Source of the DNA: DATEPR01 sp036279295
GTDB taxonomy: Bacteria > Actinomycetota > Actinomycetes > Mycobacteriales > Pseudonocardiaceae
DNA length: 27,644 nt
NCBI GenBank assembly: GCA_036279295.1
Contig: DASUJK010000156.1
Span: forward strand, 1 to 27,644
Direction: 5' to 3'
This document shows, in pieces, positions 7,396 to 13,797 of the stretch. Below the pieces are notes generated by a model. It was not told the origin of the DNA, made no database searches, and worked only from the letters and a program-made list of their open reading frames with translations. A program made the position numbers and the translations under genes. Numbering within the stretch: position 1 is the first letter of the stretch; the number at the start of each line of letters is the position of its first letter.

Positions 7396-7743
7396 TCAGG
7401 TCGCGACCATCTCGCGGAGTGGCACGAAGTCCGGCCAGATCAGCCGGATGTCCCTGCCCATCCCGAACAACTCGGCGGCCTGCTGGGCGCTGGTGAAGTA
7501 CCCGATGGACCGCTCCCCCGGCAGGTAGACCACCGCCTGGTCGGCGAACGACAGGCCCCACGCGGCCACTTCCGCCCGACGCCAGCCCTTGGCCACGGCA
7601 CACAGCGCGAACACGCGTGGTGCGTCCTTGGTCGCGAAGTGGCGCAGCAGGTCCTCCAGCGTGCGTTCGTCCGGAATGCGCAGTGGGTTGGCCGGCCCGT
7701 CCTCCGCATTGAAGTCGGTGCCGGCCACGTTCTCGAAGTCCAC
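7396..7743 (-). CDS. Hypothetical protein (about 115 residues)
   Basis: I do not recognise the family. The protein is soluble, with no signal peptide or membrane segment, and mixed alpha/beta in character. It contains ERTLEDLLRHFATKDAPR, a central RRAEVAAWGLSFADQAVVY and a C-terminal GRDIRLIWPDFVPLREM. I chose the GTG at 7743 because AAAGGA lies eight bases upstream. An ATG at 7761 would add six residues but has no ribosome site. The frame stays open to 7857, but the extra N-terminus is Arg/Cys-rich and unconvincing. It is 19 bases upstream of the FAH gene on the same strand, so an operon is possible. Confidence 0.7.
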   Translation of the reverse strand: MDFENVAGTDFNAEDGPANPLRIPDERTLEDLLRHFATKDAPRVFALCAVAKGWRRAEVAAWGLSFADQAVVYLPGERSIGYFTSAQQAAELFGMGRDIRLIWPDFVPLREMVAT

Positions 7744-7788
7744 GCCACGGGTCCTTTCCATCGGTGCTGTGCGCCAAGGGAAGCACAG

Positions 7789-7839
7789 CGAACCCGCTGG
7801 TGGCAGCAGTGAACGGCGACAATAGCCGCATCGGGTTCG
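7789..7839. repeat. Spaced 8-bp inverted repeat upstream of the hypothetical gene
   Basis: CGAACCCG at 7789-7796 and CGGGTTCG at 7832-7839 are perfect inverted repeats 35 bases apart, in the 132-base gap between the small lipoprotein gene and the hypothetical gene. A second, weaker repeat (TTGTC/GACAA, 7843-7857) lies next to it. They may be a regulatory stem or operator; no partner is evident. Confidence 0.35.
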
Positions 7840-7875
7840 GCTTTGTCGCGTGGACAAGGAATTGACCAGAAACTG

Positions 7876-8253
7876 CTAGTCGCAGGCGGCTTTCAGGGTG
7901 TTGAAGCGGGCCTGCTCCTGCGTGGCCCACGCCTGTAGCTTCGCGCCGCTCCAGTCCTGCCCGTTCACCTGGCCTGCCTGGCTGGCCGCGGCCCGCAGTG
8001 CTTCGGACAGCGACTGGTCCTGGGTCTGCGTGGCCAGGGTGTTCAGCACGTCAGCCGCGTTGCGCGCCTGCTTGGCCTTGCGCCTGGCGTCATCGCCGAC
8101 CTCGGACAGCGCGATGACGCCGAGCGCCTTGCCACAGATGTAGGACTTGGACGACGTGACCGAGTTGATCTGGTCGGCCGCCGCATCGCAACCGGCCAGC
8201 ACGAACGCACCCACGACGAAGGTCGACACGGCGACCGCCAACTTGACAGACAT
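7876..8253 (-). CDS. Small secreted lipoprotein
   Basis: 125-residue predicted lipoprotein of unknown function. MSVKLAVAVS starts a hydrophobic signal ending in lipobox LAGC, with Cys22 as the lipidated residue, so it should be anchored to the outer face of the membrane. The mature part is mostly helical and rich in Ala and Gln. Two further cysteines (about 40 and 124) could form a disulfide. The ATG at 8253 was chosen because it begins the signal peptide; the upstream in-frame start adds 12 residues that would spoil it. It begins 42 bases after the cimA stop on the same strand and could be read through from cimA. Confidence 0.8.
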   Translation of the reverse strand: MSVKLAVAVSTFVVGAFVLAGCDAAADQINSVTSSKSYICGKALGVIALSEVGDDARRKAKQARNAADVLNTLATQTQDQSLSEALRAAASQAGQVNGQDWSGAKLQAWATQEQARFNTLKAACD

Positions 8254-8295
8254 GGTTACCCCCCGAAACCAGGCTACCGGAGGGCGCACCCCGAT

Positions 8296-9924
8296 TCAGC
8301 CGACGGCGGCGGTCCGCACCCGCATGGCCTTGTGCACCAGTGCGTCGCACATCGCCAGCCAACTGGCCTCGACGATGTTGCCGTGCACGCCGACCGTGGT
8401 CCACTCGCGCTCGCCGTCGGTCGACTCGACCAGCACCCTGGTCACCGCGTCCGTGCCGTGCGAGTTCGTCAGGATACGTACCTTGTAGTCGGCCAGGCTG
8501 ACACTGTCCATCCAGGACAAATGCGGCCGCAGCGCCTCCCGCAGCGCGGCGTCCAGCGCGTGCACCGGACCGTTGCCCTCGGACGTGGCAATCACCCGCT
8601 GGCCCGCCACCCGGACCTTCACGGTGGCTTCGGACACGACGTCGCCGTTGGCGGCGTGATCGAGGATGACCCGGTAGCTCTCCAGTGTGAACGGCGCGTG
8701 GTCGGCCTGGGCGGTATGGTCAAGTTCGTTGCGCAGCAACAATTCCAACGACGCGTCGGCGGCCTCGAACGACCAGCCGCCCGCCTCCAGGTCCTTGACC
8801 TTGCGGACCGCGTTGGTCAGCACCTCGGGCCGGCCGGCCAGGTCCACACCGAGCTCACGTCCCTTGAGTTCGATGCTCGCCCGACCGGCCATCTCGGTGA
8901 CCAGCACCCGCATGTCGTTGCCGACGGTGACCGGATCGATGTGGTTGTACAGCTCCGGATCCACCTTGATCGCGCTCGCGTGCAACCCCGCCTTGTGGGC
9001 GAAGGCCGACTGCCCGACATACGCCTGGTGGGCGTTCGGGGCGATGTTCGCGATCTCGGCAAGGGCATGGGAGACGCGGGACAGCTCGGCCTGCCTGCCG
9101 TGCGGTAGCACCGGCATGCCGAGCTTGGTCACCAGGTTCCCGAGTACGGCGAACAGGTCCGCGTTGCCGGCCCGTTCGCCGTAGCCGTTCGCGGTGCACT
9201 GCACGTGCGTCGCGCCGGCTCGCACCGCGGCCACCGAGTTGGCGACCGCGCACGCCGTGTCGTCCTGACAGTGGATGCCCAGCCGGAAACCGGTGCGGGC
9301 GGCCACGTCGGCGACCGTTTCGGCCAGCCCCATCGGCAGCTGGCCGCCGTTGGTGTCACACAGCACGACGACGTCGGCCCCACCGTCCACGGCGGACGAC
9401 AGCACCCGCAGCGCACAGTCCGGGTCGAACGCGTAGCCGTCGAAGAAGTGCTCTGCGTCCAGGAACACCCGGCGCCCGTTGGCCACCAGGTGCCGGACGG
9501 TGTCGTTGACCATCGCGCACGCCTCGGTCACGTCGGTCCGCAGGGCCAGTTCGATGTGCCGCCGGTCGGACTTGGCGACCAGCGTGACGACCGGCGCCTG
9601 CGCGTTCAGCAGCGCCTGCACCTGCGGATCGTCCTGTACCCGCACACCGGCCCTGCGCGTCGAGCCGAACGCCACCAGTGCCGCGTGCCGCAGCTCCAGT
9701 TCGCCTGCCGCCGCCCTGGCGAAGAACTCGGTGTCGGTGGGCAGCGCACCGGGCCACCCACCCTCGATGAAGCCGACACCAAGGTCGTCCAGCAGCCGCG
9801 CCACGGCGAGCTTGTCGGTGGCCGAGTATGTGATGCCCTCCCGCTGGGCACCGTCGCGCAGCGTCGTGTCGTAGACGTGGAAGGCATCCCCGAGCGGGGT
9901 ACCTGCTGGGCTGGTGCGGGTCAC
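8296..9924 (-). CDS. cimA: (R)-citramalate synthase
   Basis: 542-residue HMGL-family acyltransferase with the CimA signature: VYDTTLRDGAQREG (Arg23, Asp24), GVGFIEGGWPGALPTD, the CTANGYGERAGN segment and a C-terminal LeuA-type allosteric dimerisation domain (about 400-540). It condenses pyruvate with acetyl-CoA to citramalate, which LeuCD and LeuB convert to 2-ketobutyrate for isoleucine. FIEGGWPG and the overall length separate it from LeuA and homocitrate synthase. The GTG at 9924 has AGGAG seven bases upstream. Oddity: the usual metal-binding H-x-H motif reads H-C-Q (GIHCQDD), so the second His is Gln. It is preceded by a leader peptide and terminator (see separate entries). Confidence 0.92.
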   Translation of the reverse strand: MTRTSPAGTPLGDAFHVYDTTLRDGAQREGITYSATDKLAVARLLDDLGVGFIEGGWPGALPTDTEFFARAAAGELELRHAALVAFGSTRRAGVRVQDDPQVQALLNAQAPVVTLVAKSDRRHIELALRTDVTEACAMVNDTVRHLVANGRRVFLDAEHFFDGYAFDPDCALRVLSSAVDGGADVVVLCDTNGGQLPMGLAETVADVAARTGFRLGIHCQDDTACAVANSVAAVRAGATHVQCTANGYGERAGNADLFAVLGNLVTKLGMPVLPHGRQAELSRVSHALAEIANIAPNAHQAYVGQSAFAHKAGLHASAIKVDPELYNHIDPVTVGNDMRVLVTEMAGRASIELKGRELGVDLAGRPEVLTNAVRKVKDLEAGGWSFEAADASLELLLRNELDHTAQADHAPFTLESYRVILDHAANGDVVSEATVKVRVAGQRVIATSEGNGPVHALDAALREALRPHLSWMDSVSLADYKVRILTNSHGTDAVTRVLVESTDGEREWTTVGVHGNIVEASWLAMCDALVHKAMRVRTAAVG

Positions 9925-9963
9925 GGGAGTTCTCCTGTCGGGAAATGGTCGACCCCGGCAGCG

Positions 9964-9998
9964 CAAACAAAAAGACCCCCCGTGAACACGGGAGGTCT
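9964..9998 (-). terminator. Intrinsic terminator (attenuator) in the cimA leader
   Basis: On the minus strand, AGACCTCCCGT (9998-9988) pairs with ACGGGGGGTCT (9983-9973) in an 11-pair stem (one G-U pair) with a 4-base loop, followed directly by TTTTGTTT. A stem plus T-tract is unusual in this GC-rich genome. It lies between the leader peptide stop and the cimA start, so it would stop transcription before cimA unless prevented. Confidence 0.85.
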
Positions 9999-10036
9999 GC
10001 GCGCCGGGTGCTGGGTCAGTCAGCTACTCGGCGCGC
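9999..10036 (-). promoter_or_regulatory. Leader-ORF-overlapping stem upstream of the cimA attenuator
   Basis: Minus-strand arms GCGCGCCG (10036-10029) and CGGCGCGC (10006-9999) form a perfect 8-bp stem. The 5' arm lies in the last codons of the leader peptide and the 3' arm directly abuts the terminator hairpin. A ribosome on the leader would control its formation. The exact antiterminator pairing could not be resolved by eye. Confidence 0.6.
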
Positions 10037-10068
10037 TCGATGATAATGATCACCGCAAGGTGAGCCAT
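10024..10068 (-). CDS. cimA leader peptide with Val and four consecutive Ile codons
   Basis: Minus-strand frame MAHLAVIIIIERAE followed by TAG. The Ile run uses codons ATC ATT ATC ATC after GTG Val. It lies about 100 bases before cimA, directly before a stem and a T-tailed terminator, the classic layout of ribosome-mediated attenuation. The ATG at 10068 has no good ribosome site. An in-frame ATG at 10092, with GGA nine bases upstream, would give a 22-residue peptide. Either start leaves the control codons unchanged. Isoleucine is the end product of the CimA route, so stalling on Ile codons is a sensible signal. The function is inferred; I do not recall a published description. Confidence 0.75.
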   Translation of the reverse strand: MAHLAVIIIIERAE

Positions 10069-10158
10069 GCCGGTGATGGTGCCACACCCCATACCGGTGA
10101 GTCCAACTTTCGGGCGGTGCTTCCCGGATGGTGAAACCACCCTGGCGCGGGCGGACGA

Positions 10159-10187
10159 GGAGCGGAGCGATCTGGCTGCTCCGCTCC
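10159..10187. terminator. Perfect hairpin terminator after leuB
   Basis: GGAGCGGAGC (10159-10168) and GCTCCGCTCC (10178-10187) pair over ten bases around a 9-base loop, 11 bases past the leuB stop on the minus strand. No T-tract follows. It should separate leuB transcription from the cimA leader, implying a cimA promoter between about 10090 and 10158. I could not place that promoter with confidence. Confidence 0.6.
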
Positions 10188-10198
10188 CCGCCCTTCGA

Positions 10199-11251
10199 CT
10201 ACAGCCCGCTGCGCGCCTGCGTGGACGCGTTGGAGGACACCAGTGCGGCCAGCCGGTCGCCGATGGACTCCGTGGCACCGGGGTTCGCGTGGTCCCGGGT
10301 GGCCAGATCGAACGCCACCGACGCCTCGATCCGCCGGGCCGCCTCGTGCTGGCCGAGGTGGTCCAACATCATCGAGACGGACAGCACGGCCGCGGTCGGG
10401 TCGGCCAGCCTGCGCCCACTGATGTCCGGCGCGCTGCCGTGCACCGGCTCGAACATGCTCGGGTTGCGCCGGGTCACGTCCAGGTTGCCGCTGGCCGCCA
10501 GGCCGATGCCACCGGTGACGGCGGCAGCAAGGTCGGTCAGGATGTCGCCGAACAGGTTGTCGGTGACCACGACGTCGAACCGGGACGGGTTGGTGACCAT
10601 GTGGATGGTCGCCGCGTCCACGTGCTGATAGGACACCGTCACTTCGGGATGCTGGAGCGAGACCTCCTCCACCACCCGCGACCACAGCGACCCGGCGTGT
10701 GTGAGCACATTGGTCTTGTGCACCAGCGTCAGGTGCTTGCGCGGCCGGCCGCTGGCCCTGGCGAACGCGTCCCGCACCACCCGCTCGATGCCGAACGCCG
10801 TGTTGACGCTGACCTCGGTGGCGATCTCGTGCGGCGTGTCCTTGCGCAGCAGGCCACCGTTGCCGGCGTACGGCCCCTCGGTGCCCTCCCGGACGATCAC
10901 CATGTCGACGTCGCCGGGATCGGCCAGCGGGCTGCGTACACCCGGATACAGCTTGGCCGGCCGCAGGTTCACGTGATGGTCCAGTTCGAACCGCAGGCGC
11001 AGCAGCAGACCGCGCTCCAGGATGCCGCTGGGTACTGACGGGTCACCGACCGCGCCGAGCAGGATCGCGTCGTGCTGGCGCAGCTCGCTCAGGACCGATT
11101 CGGGCAGCAACTCCCCGGTCGCGTGCCAGCGGGCAGCACCGAGGTCGTAGTTCGTGGTCTCGGCGTTCGGAGCGACCTCGCCGAGAACCTTGAGTGCCTC
11201 ACCGATCACCTCGGGCCCGATCCCATCTCCTGGGATCACCGCGAGCCGCAT
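10199..11251 (-). CDS. leuB: 3-isopropylmalate dehydrogenase
   Basis: 350-residue isocitrate/isopropylmalate dehydrogenase family enzyme that oxidises and decarboxylates 3-isopropylmalate to 2-ketoisocaproate with NAD; it also acts on methylmalate in the citramalate route. Visible are MRLAVIPGDGIGPEV at the N-terminus, the substrate-binding LLLRLRFELDHHVNLRP segment, VVTDNLFGDILTD with catalytic aspartates, and FEPVHGSAPDISGR. Actinobacterial LeuB is of this shorter type. The ATG at 11251 has GGAGG five bases upstream; a GTG two codons earlier overlaps that site and is rejected. A regulator-like box lies about 105 bases upstream. Confidence 0.96.
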   Translation of the reverse strand: MRLAVIPGDGIGPEVIGEALKVLGEVAPNAETTNYDLGAARWHATGELLPESVLSELRQHDAILLGAVGDPSVPSGILERGLLLRLRFELDHHVNLRPAKLYPGVRSPLADPGDVDMVIVREGTEGPYAGNGGLLRKDTPHEIATEVSVNTAFGIERVVRDAFARASGRPRKHLTLVHKTNVLTHAGSLWSRVVEEVSLQHPEVTVSYQHVDAATIHMVTNPSRFDVVVTDNLFGDILTDLAAAVTGGIGLAASGNLDVTRRNPSMFEPVHGSAPDISGRRLADPTAAVLSVSMMLDHLGQHEAARRIEASVAFDLATRDHANPGATESIGDRLAALVSSNASTQARSGL

Positions 11252-11269
11252 GTACACCTCCGGAGTATC

Positions 11270-11286
11270 GGTCCCGTCGCGGGACC
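11270..11286 (-). promoter_or_regulatory. Small hairpin just upstream of the leuB ribosome site
   Basis: GGTCCC/GGGACC arms form a six-pair stem with a 5-base loop, ending about 10 bases before the leuB ribosome site. It may influence mRNA stability or translation initiation. No T-tract or leader peptide accompanies it. Confidence 0.35.
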
Positions 11287-11354
11287 CATCAATCTCGCAA
11301 GGTTACCGGCCAAATGACTACTCACCCCACCGGAGGGTTGATTTCCCATCCACA

Positions 11355-11373
11355 TGTCCCGGACTGCGGGACA
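11355..11373. promoter_or_regulatory. Inverted repeat upstream of leuB, similar to the leuC/ndgR operator
   Basis: TGTCCCG (11355-11361) and CGGGACA (11367-11373) are perfect inverted repeats around five bases. The core TCCC-N7-GGGA is the same as in the repeat between leuC and ndgR. In Corynebacterium, LtbR represses leuB as well as leuCD, so this is a candidate second site. It lies in the 273-base serA-leuB gap; I could not place the leuB promoter confidently. Confidence 0.5.
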
Positions 11374-11428
11374 CCCACACGGGTTAATCATCACTCGAAG
11401 GGACCAAAGTGGGCGGTCCTGGATGCGG

Positions 11429-11473
11429 CTCGGCCCCGACCGTCCGGCGGTGTTCCGGACGGTCGGGGCCGAG
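11429..11473. terminator. Perfect 19-bp hairpin terminator after serA
   Basis: Arms 11429-11447 and 11455-11473 are perfectly complementary over 19 bases with a 7-base loop. It lies 57 bases past the serA stop on the minus strand. Two smaller hairpins (around 11482-11494 and 11509-11521) lie between it and the stop. There is no T-tract. It should end the serA transcript. Confidence 0.75.
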
Positions 11474-11530
11474 AAGTTCAACGAAGTCGCTTCGCTCCTG
11501 GCCTGCCCGCGCCGCTGGCGCGCCAAGGCC

Positions 11531-13129
11531 TCACTCGAACGAGATCGACCTAGCCAAGCGGGCACCGACGGCGGCACCGGTCGGGTCCAGCACCTCGGCG
11601 GTCACCGGGCGGTCCACCCGCAGCAGCATGATCGCGTCCGCGCCGTCCCGGGTCTGGCTGATCTGCGCGGCCTCGATGTTGATGCCGGTCTCGCCGAGCA
11701 GCGTGCCGACCGTGCCCATCACGCCGGGCCGGTCCGGGTACTCCAGCAGCAGCACGACGCCCTCGGCCCGCAGGTCGAAGCTCCGACCGTTGACCTCAAC
11801 GACCTTCTGCACACCGTCCAGGCCGGTCAGCGTGCCCGACGCGGTGACCGACTGGCCGTCCGGCAGCGCCGCCGACACGGTGACCAGGCTGCGGTGGTTG
11901 GCGCTCTCCGGCTCCGTGACCAGCTCCACCCGGACACCGAGGTCCTCGGCCAGCTTCGGCGCGTTCACGAACGTCACCTGCTCGTCGACCATGCCGGCGA
12001 ACACACCGCGCAGCGCGGCCAGCGGCAGCACCGACACGTCCTCACTGGCCAGTTCGCCGCGCACCCGCACGGTGACCGACGCGGGCGGCTTGCTGGCCAG
12101 CGCGGCCACCACGGTGCCCAGCTTCTGCACCAGCGGCAGGTACGGCCGGACCTCCTCGCCGACCACACCGCCGCTCTGCACGTTCACCGCGTCCGGCACG
12201 AACTCGCCGGCCAGCGCCAGCAGCACCGACCGGGCCACGTCCGTGCCGGCCCGGTCCTGGGCCTCCGTGGTGGACGCGCCGAGGTGCGGCGTGACAACCG
12301 CGTTGGGCAGCTCGAACAGCGGGCTGTCGACGCACGGCTCCTTGACGAACACGTCGATGCCGGCACCGCCGACCCGACCCTCGCGCAGCGCGTCGGCCAG
12401 CGCGTCCTCGTCGATCAGGCCGCCACGGGCGTCGTTCACGATGATCACGCCCGGCTTGACCATGGCCAGCTGGTCCTTGCCGATCAGGCCCTTGGTCTCG
12501 GCCGTCTTGGGCAGGTGGATGGAGATGGTGTCGGCCCGGGACAGCACCTCGTCCAGGGTGCCCAGTTCGATACCCAACTGGGCGGCACGGGCCGGTGCCA
12601 CGTACGGGTCGTAGGCGATCAGGTTCATGCCGAAGGCGGCCAGCCGCTGCGCGACCAGCTGGCCGATCTTGCCGAGGCCGACGATGCCGGCGGTCTTGCC
12701 GTTCAGCTCGACACCGTTGAAGGAACTGCGCTTCCACTGCCCGGCCCGCAGGCTGGCGTCGGCGGCCGGCACCCGGCGGGCGACCGCGAGCAACAGTGCG
12801 ACCGCGTGCTCGGCCGCGGAGACGATGTTGGAGGTCGGGGCGTTGACGACCATGACGCCACGTGCGGTGGCGGCGGGGACGTCGACGTTGTCCAGGCCGA
12901 CACCGGCCCTGGCGACGACCTTCAGCCGTGTGGTGGCGCCGAGCGCCTCCGCATCCACCTGGGTCGCGGAACGGACGAGCAGCGCGTCCGCGTCGGCGAG
13001 CGCGGACAGCAGGGCCGGACGGTCGGTGCCGTCGACGTGCTGCACCTCAACGGCGTCGCCGAGCAGGTCGAGCACGGACGGGGCGAGCTTTTCGGCGATC
13101 AGAACGACAGGACGACGAGTGCTGGTCAC
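11531..13129 (-). CDS. serA: D-3-phosphoglycerate dehydrogenase
   Basis: 532-residue SerA, the first enzyme of serine synthesis (3-phosphoglycerate to 3-phosphohydroxypyruvate, NAD). The NAD motif GIVGLGKIGQLVA is near 148-160. Catalytic residues are Arg235 (NDARGG), Glu264 and His282 (TPHLGAST). An intervening domain follows, and a C-terminal ACT domain (about 458-532, EYPDRPGVMGTVGTLLGE) probably gives serine feedback, as in the long mycobacterial type. The frame stays open upstream, but the GTG at 13129 matches the family start (VTSTRRPVVLIAEKL) and has GGAG eight bases before it. Serine also supplies glycine and one-carbon units; its place among BCAA genes is common in actinobacteria. Confidence 0.95.
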   Translation of the reverse strand: MTSTRRPVVLIAEKLAPSVLDLLGDAVEVQHVDGTDRPALLSALADADALLVRSATQVDAEALGATTRLKVVARAGVGLDNVDVPAATARGVMVVNAPTSNIVSAAEHAVALLLAVARRVPAADASLRAGQWKRSSFNGVELNGKTAGIVGLGKIGQLVAQRLAAFGMNLIAYDPYVAPARAAQLGIELGTLDEVLSRADTISIHLPKTAETKGLIGKDQLAMVKPGVIIVNDARGGLIDEDALADALREGRVGGAGIDVFVKEPCVDSPLFELPNAVVTPHLGASTTEAQDRAGTDVARSVLLALAGEFVPDAVNVQSGGVVGEEVRPYLPLVQKLGTVVAALASKPPASVTVRVRGELASEDVSVLPLAALRGVFAGMVDEQVTFVNAPKLAEDLGVRVELVTEPESANHRSLVTVSAALPDGQSVTASGTLTGLDGVQKVVEVNGRSFDLRAEGVVLLLEYPDRPGVMGTVGTLLGETGINIEAAQISQTRDGADAIMLLRVDRPVTAEVLDPTGAAVGARLARSISFE

Positions 13130-13241
13130 GACGGCGGCTCCGGGGACGGCTGGGGTGTTGGAACGTGGACGACGCTCCGACGGCGCCAGGCCAGCGAAAG
13201 TCCACGCTGACCGGCCACCACGGCGTGCCCGGACCAACCGG

Positions 13242-13274
13242 ATTCTATCCGCGAGCCCCGCACGATTTTGCCAA
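13242..13274 (-). promoter_or_regulatory. Weak candidate serA promoter
   Basis: On the minus strand, TAGAAT (13247-13242) is a good -10, about 110 bases before the serA start. TTGGCA (13274-13269) could be a -35 but the 21-base spacer is too long for a standard promoter. The rest of the 216-base gap shows no clear element. Confidence 0.3.
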
Positions 13275-13345
13275 GGGGCCATCGGGACGCCCGCGTCACA
13301 AACACACCCGCGCACCCAGCCGAACCTGCGTGGTCAACCGGCAGG

Positions 13346-13639
13346 TCACCAGGGTTCGTCGAACTCCCCGTCCTTGGCACCGGCCACGAAGGCATCCCAC
13401 TCGGACTCGGTGAACACCAGCACGGTGTCGTCCGGCCCGGTGTACTTCGAGTTGCGCATCGCGATGTAGGTCTTGCCGTCGCTGTGCGGGACGAAGGCGA
13501 CCTCGACGTACTCGCCCTCCGAGTCGTCCGGGTCGCCCGCGCGCTGCCACTCCGCGGCGGTCAGGTCCAGTCGGCCACGGACATGGGCCTTGTCATCGTA
13601 GATCGGCGCGCCGGCACCGTTGCCTTCTTCGTGACTCAT
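13346..13639 (-). CDS. DUF397 domain protein
   Basis: 97-residue protein whose C-terminal half matches DUF397: VEVAFVPHSDGKTYIAMRNS, then GPDDTVLVFTESEWDAFV and AGAKDGEFDEPW. DUF397 proteins are abundant in filamentous actinobacteria and often sit beside Xre-type regulators; some are linked to development or to toxin-antitoxin-like pairs. No such regulator is adjacent here, so it is an orphan. The ATG at 13639 (MSHEEGNGAG) was chosen over an upstream start because the extra 26 residues are Arg/Cys-rich and lack family resemblance; the ribosome site is weak. It lies between ilvC and serA, behind the ilvC terminator, so it probably has its own promoter. Confidence 0.8.
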   Translation of the reverse strand: MSHEEGNGAGAPIYDDKAHVRGRLDLTAAEWQRAGDPDDSEGEYVEVAFVPHSDGKTYIAMRNSKYTGPDDTVLVFTESEWDAFVAGAKDGEFDEPW

Positions 13640-13703
13640 CGCGACAAATGTCCCCTCGTCGTCAAATGCCGGCGCAGACAATACGCGGCGACACTCACAC
13701 CGA

Positions 13704-13731
13704 AGGCGGCCACCCAAACGGGTGACCGCCT
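13704..13731. terminator. Terminator after ilvC
   Basis: AGGCGG-C-CACCC (13704-13715) and GGGTG-A-CCGCCT (13720-13731) pair over 12 positions with one mismatch and an AAAC loop. It lies 66 bases past the ilvC stop on the minus strand. It should end the ilvBNC transcript and separate it from the DUF397 gene. Confidence 0.6.
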
Positions 13732-13762
13732 CCGTCGTACCGATCAGGCTGGTGTCAATTCC

Positions 13763-13774
13763 TGTTGATCAACA
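13763..13774. promoter_or_regulatory. 12-bp perfect palindrome in the AT-rich gap after ilvC
   Basis: TGTTGATCAACA is fully self-complementary and sits in an AT-rich patch about 125 bases upstream of the DUF397 start. It looks like an operator for a dimeric regulator. TTGACA overlaps nearby (minus strand, 13758-13753) but without a matching -10. No binding protein can be named. Confidence 0.45.
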
Positions 13775-13797
13775 TTCTGTCGATTGTTTGATCTTGC

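Noticed and set aside
10024..10278. 84-codon minus-strand frame ending in the cimA leader peptide
   Set aside because: The upstream part overlaps the leuB end and its terminator hairpin. Only the last 14-22 codons make sense as a leader peptide.
11258..11400. Possible leucine leader peptide upstream of leuB
   Set aside because: An open frame with a few scattered Leu codons exists, but there is no Leu run and no T-tailed terminator before leuB.
11354..13210. 618-codon plus-strand open frame opposite serA
   Set aside because: It is an antisense shadow caused by high GC third positions. serA on the minus strand is intact and conserved.
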